Part shown: in pieces, positions 37,316-46,584 of the stretch
How positions within the stretch are numbered: position 1 is the stretch's first letter
Layout: every line of letters begins with the position of its first letter
Source: Haloplanus sp. CK5-1
Lineage (GTDB): Archaea > Halobacteriota > Halobacteria > Halobacteriales > Haloferacaceae
Length of the DNA stretch: 64,000 bases
Reading direction: 5' to 3'
Assembly: GCF_037201915.1 (NCBI RefSeq)
Contig: NZ_CP147505.1
Span: 3,162,001 to 3,226,000 of the forward strand
Notes under the pieces: model-generated
What the model saw: only the letters and a program-made list of their open reading frames with translations
Told to the model about the DNA's origin: nothing
Databases searched by the model: none
Position numbers and translations under genes: made by a program

Positions 37316-38379
37316 TCAGGGCGTCGGCTCCCACCGGTCGGGATCCACGTCGTCCTCCCCGCTCTCGCGGCCCCGCAGGTCGGGGGTCGTCACCGCGAGC
37401 GAGACCTCCAGCCGTCCGGTTTGCCACCGCACCCAGGCGACGATGGCGGCGGTGCCGAGTACCATCGCACACACCCCGAGCAGTCCGGCTTCGGGGCCGA
37501 ACGCGCCCCCAGTGACCCACCGCGGGCCCGTCACCTCGACGGCGATCAGGCTCACGTCGACCCCGAGCCCCGAGACGGGGAAGCCGTACACCCCGCCTTG
37601 GAACAGGTTCCACGTCGTGTGGGGGCCGATGGGGACCGCGAGTTCCCCCGTCAGCACGTAGCCCGCGGCCAGCATCCCGCCGGCGAGGACGATTGAAACC
37701 GTCGAGAGGAGCGTGGCGTTCGGGTTGTTGGCGTGTGCGACGCCGAACAGAATCGAGGAGAGGCCGACCGCACCGGCGACGGCCCCGCGCTCGCCGACAC
37801 AGCCGACGAGTCCCTCGGCGGCGTTCGTCAGGAGATACCCCGGATCAGCAGTTCCTCGTACACGCCGACGACGACGAAGGTGGCGACGAGGCCGAGAACG
37901 CGGACGGCGACGCCGGCAGTCGGGCGAGCACTCCCCGTCACGCGGATCCAGTCGGCGGCGACACCGACGGCGAACACCAGCGTGATTGACTTCCTCCCAC
38001 GACTGAAGTCGTGGGCTCTCTCCTCGTCTCTCTGTAGGGCCGCACCGAGGGCGAGGCCGAACCCGCAGTCGACCCACCACCGTCGGTCAAACCGGAGGCC
38101 GAAGTCCCGCAGGTGGCGGCGGTCGACGTACCGCCCGGCGATCAGTATCGACAGCGTGACCGTCCCGCCCGCGAGTGCGACGCTCGTGACGGCGCTTGCG
38201 GCCGACGCGACTGTCTCGCCGACGACGGCCGCGAGGCGTGCACGGAGCCCCGTCCCGACGCTCGCCCCGGCACTCGTCCCCGTGGCGAGGAGGGCCGTCA
38301 CGACGATCAGGAGGGCGACCCGGAACGGGGCGAGGGGTCGGCGCTCGGCGTCGTTCCACACGAGGGCGCGGGGGTCCAT
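37316..38379 (-). pseudogene. CPBP-family intramembrane protease gene, frameshifted and carrying a palindromic insertion
   Basis: The N-terminal part (start MDPRALVWND, 38379) has several TM helices and reaches the catalytic-type motif VYEELLIRG, then hits a stop at 37828. The expected continuation YLLTNAAEGL ... SSILFGVAHANNPNA ... LTGELAVPIGPHTTWNLFQG lies in another frame ending at 37316. One missing base near 37838-37842 accounts for the shift. Between GLALGAAL and LVFAVGVAADW, 18 extra codons come from an insertion around a perfect palindrome (37996-38015). CPBP proteins are CAAX-type membrane endopeptidases or immunity-related proteins. The gene is probably inactive unless the shift is a sequencing error. 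Confidence 0.82.
37986..38037. mobile_element. Palindromic scar resembling an IS200/IS605-type end
   Basis: TTGAC (37986-37990) is followed by TTCCTC and the perfect palindrome CCCACGACTGAAGTCGTGGG (37996-38015), then a CT-rich tail. Together they make a 54-bp in-frame insertion in the CPBP gene. TTGAC-type target motif plus a subterminal hairpin is how IS200/IS605 ends look, so this is read as a solo end or miniature derivative. Confidence 0.6.
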
Positions 38380-38463
38380 GGCCGGCAGGTGTACGGGGGC
38401 GGTAATAGGGGTTGGGTCCCCCACGGGGACGAGTATAAGTCACCGTGGACCCAACGCCGGGCG

Positions 38464-39438
38464 ATGCACAGGCGTGCGCTCCTTCGAGGGACGGCCGCGG
38501 CGGTCGCTGTGGCGACGAGCGGCCTCGCCGGTTGTTCGGAGTCCGACCCGTCGGCGACGGCGACGGACACGACGACCCCGACGGACACGACGACCCCGAC
38601 GGCAACCGCGACTCCGACTCCGACTCCGACGCCCGGCGACCGGTCGCTCCAGCCCTACCCTTCGTGGTTGATCGCCCCGACGGAGCCGACGCCACACACC
38701 TACGAGTTCACGCACCTGTCGCTGGCTGCCGTCCGCGCCGACGCCGACCCGACCTTCGCCGAGCAACTCGACACCTACTGGGAGCAGCGTGCCGAGTCGT
38801 ACTTCGGTGTCGCGGTGCCCGTAGACGACATCGACGCCGTCCTCACCGTGAACCACTCGACGGTCGCCAACGAGTCGTTTCGCGTTCTCGGCGGCGAATT
38901 CGACCCCGGCGCGTTGCGGCCCGCGCTCCGCGACGCCGGCTTCGAGGCCGACGGTCGAGTCGACGACTTCCAACGGTTCGTCCGCACCATGGAGGGGCGC
39001 ACCCGCGCCTTCGGCCTCCACCCGGACGTGATCGTCACGATCGGTGCGAGCGAGGGAGCGACCGACCCGCTGGCGTCGGCGGTCGAGCAACACGCGGCCG
39101 GCGATCACCGCACTGGCACCGACGAGGGGTTGGCGACGCTGATCGACCACTTCGGCGATGCCGACTACCTCACCGGCCGCGAACTCGAAGCCGACATCGA
39201 CGAGGACTTCCCGCTGAACGCGGCGGTGGCAACCGGTCGTCGGCTGGACGTCCGGGGCGAGACGACCTGGTCCGAGCGGACCTACGTATTCGACCCGGCG
39301 GCGACGGTCGACCGCGAAGGGATCGAGGAGGGGATCCGACGACGACACGTCGGCCAGCCGATCGAGGAGTACAGCCGCGACGGACGGATCGTCACCGTCG
39401 CCGGCGAAGTGGAGAACTCGCTGATCCGCCTGCTGTAA
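38464..39438 (+). CDS. Tat-exported lipoprotein with Thr/Pro linker
   Basis: A 324-residue protein. It has a Tat-like signal MHRRALLRGTAAAVAVATSG and lipobox LAGC, followed by a low-complexity TDTTTPTDTTTPTATATPTPTPT linker encoded by short tandem DNA repeats (about 38563-38635). Such linkers are often glycosylated in haloarchaea. The folded region (about 60-324) is not recognised. Confidence 0.75.
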   Translation: MHRRALLRGTAAAVAVATSGLAGCSESDPSATATDTTTPTDTTTPTATATPTPTPTPGDRSLQPYPSWLIAPTEPTPHTYEFTHLSLAAVRADADPTFAEQLDTYWEQRAESYFGVAVPVDDIDAVLTVNHSTVANESFRVLGGEFDPGALRPALRDAGFEADGRVDDFQRFVRTMEGRTRAFGLHPDVIVTIGASEGATDPLASAVEQHAAGDHRTGTDEGLATLIDHFGDADYLTGRELEADIDEDFPLNAAVATGRRLDVRGETTWSERTYVFDPAATVDREGIEEGIRRRHVGQPIEEYSRDGRIVTVAGEVENSLIRLL

Positions 39439-39483
39439 ACCGGAGGCCGGAAGGCCCTCACCCCCGAGGATCGAAGCCGCGCC

Positions 39484-39828
39484 ATGCACACCAGACGGAC
39501 CGTCGTCGGCGGAAGCGGAACGGAATTGACGGTCGGACTGGCCGGCTGTGGGGCGCTCGCCTCGCCGGAGCCGAGCGTCACCGAGACGGAGGTCGACGGC
39601 GGACTCGACACGCTGATCGGCGAGACGGAGGTGTACGTCGTCGTCCGGAACGACGGCGCGGCCGGTGACGTGGACGTGACGCTGGAACTGCTCGACGAGG
39701 ACGGGGTCGTCCTCTACGAGGACAGCCAAACGGTGGCGTTCGAGGCCGACGAGAGCAAACGCGTGACGTTCTCGGTCGACGTGCCGGAGGAGACCGAGGA
39801 GGTCACGGCGACGGCGAGTGCGGCGTAA
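39484..39828 (+). CDS. Small lipoprotein with beta-sandwich-like domain
   Basis: A 114-residue exported protein. The N-terminus MHTRRTVVGGSGTELTVGLAGC gives a twin arginine and lipobox. The rest is an alternating beta pattern (TEVYVVVRNDGAAGDVDVTLELLDEDGVVLYE ... KRVTFSVDVPEE) like FxLYD/CARDB-type extracellular domains in haloarchaeal proteins. The partner is unknown. Confidence 0.72.
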   Translation: MHTRRTVVGGSGTELTVGLAGCGALASPEPSVTETEVDGGLDTLIGETEVYVVVRNDGAAGDVDVTLELLDEDGVVLYEDSQTVAFEADESKRVTFSVDVPEETEEVTATASAA

Positions 39829-39881
39829 GGTGGGGTTGGCTCAGTAATCGAACACGCCTCGCTGTCGCTCGGCGGTTCTCA

Positions 39882-39955
39882 TGGGCTCGGGCGGAGTCGA
39901 ACCACCGATCTCGGCCTTGTAAAGGCCGCGTCATAACCAACTAGACCACGAGCCC
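39882..39955 (-). tRNA. tRNA-Val (anticodon TAC)
   Basis: Read on the minus strand, acceptor arms GGGCTCG and CGAGCCC pair with discriminator A. The anticodon stem CGGCC/GGCCG encloses TTTACAA, giving anticodon TAC. The T-arm is GGTGGTTCGACTCCGCC. No intron. Unlike three other tRNAs in this window, it has no downstream copy of its 3' end. Confidence 0.95.
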
Positions 39956-40046
39956 TCGTCGCAAACACCGTCCCCCGGCGGAATAACGGTTTCTGTCTCG
40001 GATCGCGAAACGCTTACGCCCGCCGCAGCCGACCTCCCACCAGACA

Positions 40047-40625
40047 ATGCACCGCCGAACCGTCGCCGCACTCGCCCTCGCCCTCGTCGCCGTCCTCGGT
40101 GGCTGTGCCGGGTTCGGGACGGTGCCGGACGGGAGCGCCACCGAAACGCCCACGCCCGGCGGAGACGGGACGCCCGCGGCCGACGACGCGACGCCGACGC
40201 CGACGCCGACGCCGACCACCCCGGTCTCGACCCCCGGCAGCGACTACGAGACGACGACCGTCGACCTCGTCGACGAGGACGGGACACGGCTGGCGGCGGT
40301 CGACGTCTGGATCGCGGACTCGTGGCCGAAACGATACACGGGACTGAGCGACACGACCGCGCTCGAAGACGGACAGGGGATGCTGTTCGTCCACGACCAG
40401 GAGGGGACCCACGGCTACGTGATGCGGGAGATGGCCTTCCCGCTGGATATGGTGTTCGTCGCCGGGAACGGCACGATCACGACGATTCACCACGCGCCGG
40501 TGGAGTCGGACGGCGACCTCACGCAGTACTCGGGGCGCGCGAAGTACGTCCTCGAAGTGCCGATGGGGTACACGAACGAGACGGGCGTCGAGGTGGGCGA
40601 CCGGGTCGTGATCGAGGACGCGTGA
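40047..40625 (+). CDS. DUF192 lipoprotein
   Basis: A 192-residue exported protein with signal peptide and lipobox LGGC, a Thr/Pro linker (ATPTPTPTPTTP), and a C-terminal DUF192 domain (about 70-190). The domain shows WPKRYTGLSDTTALEDGQGMLFV, REMAFPLDMVFV and SGRAKYVLEVPMGY, all typical. DUF192 proteins are small beta-barrel secreted proteins of unknown function. Confidence 0.88.
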   Translation: MHRRTVAALALALVAVLGGCAGFGTVPDGSATETPTPGGDGTPAADDATPTPTPTPTTPVSTPGSDYETTTVDLVDEDGTRLAAVDVWIADSWPKRYTGLSDTTALEDGQGMLFVHDQEGTHGYVMREMAFPLDMVFVAGNGTITTIHHAPVESDGDLTQYSGRAKYVLEVPMGYTNETGVEVGDRVVIEDA

Positions 40626-40662
40626 CCGAAAGAGCCACCGGCGGCAGGCACCACGCGTTCGC

Positions 40663-40944
40663 ATGAGCGACGACGCACGGAGCGAACTCGAGGCACTGAC
40701 CGAGCGCGAGGGGTGGCGAGTCGAGGGGTTCGCCGCCCGGGTCCACTACCGTGGCGAGGGCGACCGGTACGCGGTCGAGTACTACGCTCCGAGCGACTGC
40801 GTCCTCTACTGGAAGGTGAAAGGCGACGGCGAGACGGCGGTTCCAGTGGGCCGGGGGACGGTGCCCGACCCCCTCCGAGAGCGGGTGCGGATCGACCTCG
40901 ACGCGGCGGGAATCGACCCGACGATCGAGGGGCGGTCGCTATAG
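40663..40944 (+). CDS. Small conserved-type haloarchaeal protein
   Basis: A 93-residue acidic protein, mainly beta after an N-terminal helix ([26 protein letters not shown] ... [11 protein letters not shown]). No family function is known to me. It lies 37 nt after the DUF192 gene and may be cotranscribed. Its stop adjoins that of the convergent transducer gene. Confidence 0.7.
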   Translation: MSDDARSELEALTEREGWRVEGFAARVHYRGEGDRYAVEYYAPSDCVLYWKVKGDGETAVPVGRGTVPDPLRERVRIDLDAAGIDPTIEGRSL

Positions 40945-41886
40945 GTCCGCAACCAAGTCGTCGACGAGTCGATCGATCTCCTCGATCTCCTCGGTCTGGT
41001 CGTCGACCTCGTCGGCGATCTCCTCGGTCTCGTCGACGATGCGTTCGGCGTCGTCGGTGACGTTCTCGGTCATGCTGGCGATCTCCTCGTGGCTCGCGGC
41101 CTGTTCGTCCGTCGCCTCCGCCACCTCGTCGATGCCGTCGCTCACCTCCGAGACCGACGAATCGATGTCGTCGAGGATGTCGAGGGCGTTGTCGGCCGCG
41201 TCGACACCCTCGTCGACGGCGTGGCGCGTCTCGTCCAGACTCTCGGCGGCGGTCGACGTGGACTGCCTGATCCCCTCGACCCGGCGTTCGATGTCGGCGG
41301 CGTGGTTCTGGGAGTCCTCGGCGAGGGCCTTGACCTCGTCGGCGACGACGGCGAACCCCTCGCCGGCCTCGTCCGCCCGGGCTGCCTCGATATTGGCGTT
41401 CAGCGCCAGCAGGTTCGTCTGGTCCGCGATGTCGTTGATGATCTCGACGACCTCGTCGATCTCCGCGACGGCCTCCTCGACAGCGCGGACGTCCTCGACG
41501 ACGTTCTCGGTCGCTTCCTGGATCTGTTCCATGGCGGTCGCGACGCTCCGGACCGACTCGTGACCCTCGCTCGTGAGGTCGGTCGCCCGTTCGCTCGCCG
41601 TCGCCACCTGTTCCGCCGACGACGCCACCTGCTCGACCGCGGCACTCAGGTTCGATATCTCGCTCGCGACCTCCGTCATGCGCTCGTACTGCTCGGTCGT
41701 GTGGTCCGTGATATCGCGGGTCCGTCCGGCGATGTCCTCGGAACTCTCCTGGAGTTCGGCGAGTGAGGTCTGGATCTCGCTGGCCGCCTGGTGGCCGTAT
41801 CCGGACTGCCTGTCGATCTCTTGTTCGATCTCGCCATCGATCTGCTCGTCGAGGGACGCATCGAGGTCGGTGGCGTGTTCCGACAT
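40939..41886 (-). CDS. Soluble methyl-accepting chemotaxis-type transducer
   Basis: A 315-residue, entirely cytoplasmic coiled-coil transducer. The CheA/CheW-binding hairpin is intact ([19 protein letters not shown] followed by [18 protein letters not shown]). Flanking heptads contain Glu/Gln pairs suitable for methylation. There is no TM helix, HAMP, PAS or globin domain; only about 40 N-terminal residues precede the coiled coil, so the input probably comes from a partner protein. The ATG at 41886 is used. A TTTTTT run on the minus strand at about 41907-41912 lies 23 nt upstream and could be its TATA-like box. Confidence 0.9.
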   Translation of the reverse strand: MSEHATDLDASLDEQIDGEIEQEIDRQSGYGHQAASEIQTSLAELQESSEDIAGRTRDITDHTTEQYERMTEVASEISNLSAAVEQVASSAEQVATASERATDLTSEGHESVRSVATAMEQIQEATENVVEDVRAVEEAVAEIDEVVEIINDIADQTNLLALNANIEAARADEAGEGFAVVADEVKALAEDSQNHAADIERRVEGIRQSTSTAAESLDETRHAVDEGVDAADNALDILDDIDSSVSEVSDGIDEVAEATDEQAASHEEIASMTENVTDDAERIVDETEEIADEVDDQTEEIEEIDRLVDDLVADL

Positions 41887-41996
41887 GCTCACCGGTCGTC
41901 GGGGATTTCAAAAAAGCCGACGGGGTAGTTATTCACAGTGATATTCGGGGACTCCGGCGAGTCAGGCTTTTGTCCGTCGGCCGCCGAAACACGGTG

Positions 41997-43958
41997 ATGG
42001 AGGTCCCCGGCGACGACGACCCCTTCGAAGAGCAACGGGAGCGGACCGACAACCCGATGCGTCGCCTGTTCACCACGTACGGGCGGGATCGAGCGGGACT
42101 GCTCTCGGTCAGCGCCGTCGCCAGCCTCTTCGCCCGCGTGCTCGACTTGCTCCCGCCGTTGCTGTTGGGCATCGCCGTCGACGCCATCTTCCTCGACGAG
42201 GGGCCGTTCTCGCTCCCGCTGGTGCCCGACCGGTGGCTACCGACCGACCCGGAACGGCAGTTCTGGCTGATCGTCGGCATCGTCCTGTTCTCGTTTCTGG
42301 GTGGGGCGGGACTTCACTGGCTGCGAAACTGGGGGTGGAACCGCTTCGCCCAGTACGTCCAGCACGCCATCCGGACGGACGCCTACGACGCGATGCAACG
42401 GCTGAACATGACCTTCTTCGCCGACAAGCAGACCGGCGAGATGATGTCCGTTCTTTCGAACGACGTGAACCGGTTGGAACGCTTCCTCAACGACGGGCTG
42501 AACTCCGCGTTCCGCCTGGGCGTGATGGTCGTCGGTATCGCAGCCATCCTGTTCTGGATGAACCCGCAACTCGCCGTCGTCGCACTGGCACCCGTCCCGC
42601 TGATCGCCTTTTTCACCTACCGGTTCGTCGAGAACATCCAGCCCAAGTACGCCGAGGTGCGGTCGACGGTCGGACAGGTCAACTCCCGACTGGAGAACAA
42701 CCTGGGGGGCATCCAGGTCATCAAGACGTCGAACACGGAGGGGTACGAGGCAGAGCGTGTCGAGGAGGCCTCGGGGGACTACTTCGACGCCAACTGGGAC
42801 GCCATCGAGACGCGGATCAAGTTCTTCCCCGGCCTCCGGGTGCTCGCCGGAGTGGGCTTCGCACTCACCTTCACGGTCGGTGGCCTCTGGGTGTTTCGCG
42901 GCGAGGGGCCGTGGCTCTTCACCGGCACCCTGCGGCCCGGCGAGTTCGTCTCTTTCATCCTCTACACCCAGCGGTTCATCTGGCCGATGGCCCAGTTCGG
43001 ACAGATCATCAACATGTACCAGCGGGCGTACGCCTCCGCGGCCCGCATCTTCGGGTTGATGGACGAGAACGCGGGCATCGACGAGCGCTCCGGCGCCGAG
43101 GACTTGGTCGTCACCGAGGGTCGCGTCGAGTACGACGACGTGACCTTCGGCTACGACGAGGAGGCGATCATAGACGGTGTCTCCTTCGCGGCCGAGGGCG
43201 GGGATACCCTCGCGCTGGTCGGCCCCACGGGGGCCGGGAAGTCGACCGCGTTGAAACTCCTCCTCCGGATGTACGACGTCGACGGCGGCGAGATCAGGAT
43301 CGACGGCGACGATATCAGCGAGGTGACCCTGGCGAGCCTCCGGGACGCCATCGGCTACGTCAGTCAGGAGACGTTTCTCTTCTACGGCACCGTCCGCGAG
43401 AACATCACCTACGGCACCTTCGACGCCGACGACGAGGCGGTGATCGAGGCAGCGAAGGCCGCGGAAGCCCACGAGTTCGTCACCAACTTGCCCGACGGCT
43501 ACGACACCATGGTGGGCGAACGGGGCGTGAAACTGTCGGGGGGTCAGCGCCAGCGCCTCACCATCGCGCGGGCGATGCTCAAGGACCCCGAGATCCTGAT
43601 CCTCGACGAGGCGACCAGCGACGTCGACACGGAGACGGAGATGCTGATCCAGCGGTCGCTCGACCGGTTGACCGCCGACCGGACGACGTTCGTCATCGCC
43701 CACCGGCTCTCGACGGTGAAAGACGCCGACCGGATCGTCGTCCTCGACGACGGTCGGGTGCGGGAGCGTGGCACCCACGAGGACCTACTGGCCGCGGACG
43801 GTCTCTACGCCAGTCTCTGGGGCGTGCAGGCGGGGGAGATCGACGACCTACCCGAGGAGTTCGTCGAGCGAGCGACCCGGCGGGGGGCGCGGGCGGACGT
43901 CGACGGGGAGGGAGACGCCGCGGGCGGGCGGCCGACCGTCGGCGACGGCGACGACTAG
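41997..43958 (+). CDS. ABC transporter, fused permease and ATPase (type IV exporter)
   Basis: A 653-residue MsbA/MDR-like half-transporter. Six TM helices span about residues 35-345. The ATPase follows, with Walker A GPTGAGKST, Q-loop YVSQETFLFYG, signature LSGGQRQR, Walker B ILILDEATSDVD and H-loop IAHRLST. It works as a homodimer exporting an unknown, probably lipidic or drug-like, substrate. The acidic tail is disordered. The ATG at 41997 is chosen. The TnpB element lies just after its stop codon. Confidence 0.93.
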   Translation: MEVPGDDDPFEEQRERTDNPMRRLFTTYGRDRAGLLSVSAVASLFARVLDLLPPLLLGIAVDAIFLDEGPFSLPLVPDRWLPTDPERQFWLIVGIVLFSFLGGAGLHWLRNWGWNRFAQYVQHAIRTDAYDAMQRLNMTFFADKQTGEMMSVLSNDVNRLERFLNDGLNSAFRLGVMVVGIAAILFWMNPQLAVVALAPVPLIAFFTYRFVENIQPKYAEVRSTVGQVNSRLENNLGGIQVIKTSNTEGYEAERVEEASGDYFDANWDAIETRIKFFPGLRVLAGVGFALTFTVGGLWVFRGEGPWLFTGTLRPGEFVSFILYTQRFIWPMAQFGQIINMYQRAYASAARIFGLMDENAGIDERSGAEDLVVTEGRVEYDDVTFGYDEEAIIDGVSFAAEGGDTLALVGPTGAGKSTALKLLLRMYDVDGGEIRIDGDDISEVTLASLRDAIGYVSQETFLFYGTVRENITYGTFDADDEAVIEAAKAAEAHEFVTNLPDGYDTMVGERGVKLSGGQRQRLTIARAMLKDPEILILDEATSDVDTETEMLIQRSLDRLTADRTTFVIAHRLSTVKDADRIVVLDDGRVRERGTHEDLLAADGLYASLWGVQAGEIDDLPEEFVERATRRGARADVDGEGDAAGGRPTVGDGDD

Positions 43959-43965
43959 GCGTCAA

Positions 43966-45324
43966 CTGCCCCGCGCACGGTGGCGCGGGGCTTGTCAGTG
44001 AACTCGACCTCTGCCGGCGTTAGTCGGACGGGACGAATCCCCGATTCGGCGTCACCGTTCCTGACTTCAGGGCGAGTTGACTGTCGCCCGTCCGCCGCGA
44101 GGACTGTAGCCCGCGACGGACGTACCGCCACCCAACATTCTTCGCACCCACGTAATCTGCATTCTGAGTTGCACCGCACGATTCACACTCGAACTCCGCC
44201 TGTCGCACTCGGTTCCCCTTGCTCGTATGCCCGCATTCAGGACACCGCCGACTCGTGTTTTTCGGGTCTACAAACTCGACGCTAATCCCCTCGGCTTCCG
44301 CTTTGTACTCCACGAGGTCAACGAGCTGCCGGTGCGCCCACTGGTGGAACTCTTTGACGGGCGGCGCACGCTCCCTGATGTGTTTCAGATTCTCGAACGC
44401 GATGTACTCACAGTCGTGTGTTCGTGCTTCTTCAAGAATCTGGTTAGCGACTTGATGGAGGTGGTCACGGAGATACCGTGATTCCCTACCGCTCATCTGC
44501 CGAATTGTCCGATGGGCGGATTGTGTACCAGTCTGCTGGAGATCACCGCGAATCCGCTCGAACTCTCGATGTCGGTGCCTGAGTTCTCTCCCCGATGCGA
44601 AGTGCGCTGTGCTGGTGGTAGCGATGTTGACGATGCCGAGGTCAACGCCGAGAACTGTCCTGTCCTCGTCGTCACCCTGTGTTTCAACCTGTTTCTCGGG
44701 CTTATCTTTGCGAAACCCGAGGTGCAGGTAGTATTCGCCATCACGCTTTGATAACGTAGACTCTGTTACTTCCCACTCGTCATCGGTGAGGTATTCGTGT
44801 TGATACCCGTCTTCTTCGTCGGGAAGGGTCAGGTCACACCGAATCCGGCCCTCGACGGTAGAAAGAGACACAGACCCGTCATCGAACAGCGTCATCGTCC
44901 GGGTATCGTATTTTACCGTGTTACTGGTGAACTCCGGTCGGGACGTTTTGTAGTGTTCATCAAGGTCTTCGATTGCGTCGACACCATCGAGTGCGGCTGC
45001 AGCCTGATGGGTGGCGAGAATTGCGTGCTGACTCCCGAGGTGTGTCTCCTCCAACACCGTGTCGTAGGCGAGGTCTTGGAGGTAGGTTTTCCGCGTCTCA
45101 CCTGTGTCCCATCCGATGCGACTGCTGATGTTACAGGCATCTTTCCACTCGTTGATGGTGACATCGAGCAAGTCCTGTTGCTCGTCGGTGAGGATAGGAC
45201 GGGTGATTGCGGTACGCCTCAGGTAGCCGTCTGCCACGAGTTTCAATAGATAGTAGAGGTAGTTAATAGTCCGTGGATTGTGGCAGCGAGTGTCGGCTTC
45301 AACCCCGCCCACGGTGGGGCGGGG
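43966..45324 (-). mobile_element. IS1341-type (tnpB-only) IS200/IS605-family element
   Basis: A tnpB gene on the minus strand is flanked by matching hairpins. At the right end there is an 8-bp stem of CCCCGCGC around ACGGTG (43969-43990); at the left end a CCCCGCCC-type stem lies at 45303-45324. Both share the loop core CCACGGTGG-like on one strand. A TTGAC lies just outside the right hairpin (minus strand, about 43961-43965). No tnpA is present, so mobilisation would need a transposase in trans. Exact ends are not certain. Confidence 0.75.
44020..45237 (-). CDS. tnpB: TnpB RNA-guided nuclease
   Basis: A 405-residue TnpB with an intact RuvC active site: D199 (GVDLGIVN), E282 (AFENLKHIRER) and D361 (NADYVGAKN). 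The zinc finger has C332, C335, C351 and C354. TnpB proteins cut DNA next to the element's target motif, guided by an omega RNA encoded over the tnpB 3' end and the right end, here expected on the minus strand ending around the 43969-43990 hairpin. The GTG at 45237 (VADGYLRRTAITRP) is preferred; the frame upstream is translated element end. The intact active site suggests it could still be functional. Confidence 0.9.
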   Translation of the reverse strand: MADGYLRRTAITRPILTDEQQDLLDVTINEWKDACNISSRIGWDTGETRKTYLQDLAYDTVLEETHLGSQHAILATHQAAAALDGVDAIEDLDEHYKTSRPEFTSNTVKYDTRTMTLFDDGSVSLSTVEGRIRCDLTLPDEEDGYQHEYLTDDEWEVTESTLSKRDGEYYLHLGFRKDKPEKQVETQGDDEDRTVLGVDLGIVNIATTSTAHFASGRELRHRHREFERIRGDLQQTGTQSAHRTIRQMSGRESRYLRDHLHQVANQILEEARTHDCEYIAFENLKHIRERAPPVKEFHQWAHRQLVDLVEYKAEAEGISVEFVDPKNTSRRCPECGHTSKGNRVRQAEFECESCGATQNADYVGAKNVGWRYVRRGLQSSRRTGDSQLALKSGTVTPNRGFVPSD

Positions 45325-45373
45325 AATCCGCCTCGCTACCTAGTTTGAAACCCCTCCGGCCCGGACGGACGGT

Positions 45374-46099
45374 ATGCGCCTCACCGACGCCACCTGGACG
45401 GACGTCCGGGACGCCGACGCCGACCTCGCCGTTCTGCCGGTCGGCAGCACCGAACAGCACGGCCCGCACGCACCCCTCGGCACCGACGCTCTCCACGCCG
45501 AGACGGTCGCCGACGCGGGCGCGGAGCGGTACGACGGCGACGTGGCCGTCGCGCCGACGATTCCGGTCGGCGTCGCGGAGGAACACCGCGACTTCGCGGG
45601 GACGCTCTGGGTGTCGCCCGACACCTTCCGGAGGTACGTTCGTGACGTGATCGGCAGCCTCGCTCACCACGGCATGGATCGGGTGGTCGTCGTCAACGGG
45701 CACGGGGGAAACGTCCCCGCGCTGGGTGAGGTGACCGCGACGGTCTCGCGGCACGACGACGCCTACGCCGTCCCCTTCACGTGGTTCGAGGCGGTCGGCG
45801 ACCACGGATCGGAGATGGGCCACGGCGGGCCACTGGAGACCGCGCTGTTGCGCGCGACCCACCCCGATCTGGTGCGGGAAGAGCGGATCGAGGAAGCCCG
45901 CGAAGAAGCGAGCGACGGTTGGGGCGACTGGCTCTCGGGGACGAACCTCGCCCACGATTCGGCGGAGTTCACCGAGAACGGCGTCGTCGGCGATCCGGGC
46001 GCGGGCGACGCCGACCTCGGAGAGGAACTGCTGGATCTGTCGGCGGACGCGCTGGCGGAACTGCTAGAGGGTGTCGAGAAACGAGCCGTCCCGCGGTGA
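45374..46099 (+). CDS. Creatininase-family amidohydrolase (ArfB-like)
   Basis: A 241-residue metal-dependent hydrolase. The metal motifs E27, H29 (STEQHGPH) and D38 (GTDALH) are present, with VVVNGHGGN and the Glu in GHGGPLET further on. In archaea this family includes ArfB, the deformylase acting on the GTP-derived pyrimidine intermediate for riboflavin and F420. That role is plausible because mptD, another pterin-type gene, lies about 500 bp away, but specificity is inferred. It starts 49 bp beyond the TnpB element. Confidence 0.85.
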   Translation: MRLTDATWTDVRDADADLAVLPVGSTEQHGPHAPLGTDALHAETVADAGAERYDGDVAVAPTIPVGVAEEHRDFAGTLWVSPDTFRRYVRDVIGSLAHHGMDRVVVVNGHGGNVPALGEVTATVSRHDDAYAVPFTWFEAVGDHGSEMGHGGPLETALLRATHPDLVREERIEEAREEASDGWGDWLSGTNLAHDSAEFTENGVVGDPGAGDADLGEELLDLSADALAELLEGVEKRAVPR

Positions 46100-46510
46100 T
46101 CACTCGTCGCCGGCCTCGCCGCCGTCGAGGTCCTCCAGCGTCCCGCGGAGTTCGGGCACCGCGTTCGTGAGGTCGCTCACGTCGTCGTGGGCCCCGCCGA
46201 TCGACTCGATCAGTTCCTCCAACTCCTCGATGGCTTCCGCGAGGTCGGCAGCGTCCTCGAAGGCGTCGGCGCGGTCGCCCATCGTGTACCACTTTTTCGC
46301 CTGCCGGAGGTGCTCCTCGGCCTCGCCGGCGTCGAGTGCCGATCGGAGGCCGTTCAACACCCCGAGGACGTTGTCGGCGTCGGCCGCCCAGATCTCGTCC
46401 GGGTCGGGGAGTTCCGCGCGGGCCTTCCCGAGATGTTCCTCCACGTCCGCGCGCACCTCGGCCGCCGCCTCGCCGAAGAGTTCGTCGTCGCCGAGCGTCG
46501 TCTGACTCAT
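46100..46510 (-). CDS. Haloarchaeal helical protein (DUF5790-like)
   Basis: A 136-residue acidic all-helical protein starting MSQTTLGDDELFGEAAAEVRADVEEHL. The pattern resembles a small haloarchaea-restricted family (DUF5790); its function is unknown. Its stop abuts that of the creatininase-family gene. Confidence 0.72.
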   Translation of the reverse strand: MSQTTLGDDELFGEAAAEVRADVEEHLGKARAELPDPDEIWAADADNVLGVLNGLRSALDAGEAEEHLRQAKKWYTMGDRADAFEDAADLAEAIEELEELIESIGGAHDDVSDLTNAVPELRGTLEDLDGGEAGDE

Positions 46511-46584
46511 ACCCGACGATTCGCCGCCGTGTGAGTTAAACGCACGCCCGAAAGTGAAAGTGAAATTCGAGCGTCGCCACGCCG

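Noticed and set aside
37981-38040. Transcription terminator inside the CPBP gene
   Set aside because: The palindrome is GC-rich but followed by a CT tract rather than a T-run, and it lies inside conserved coding sequence; an insertion scar explains it better.
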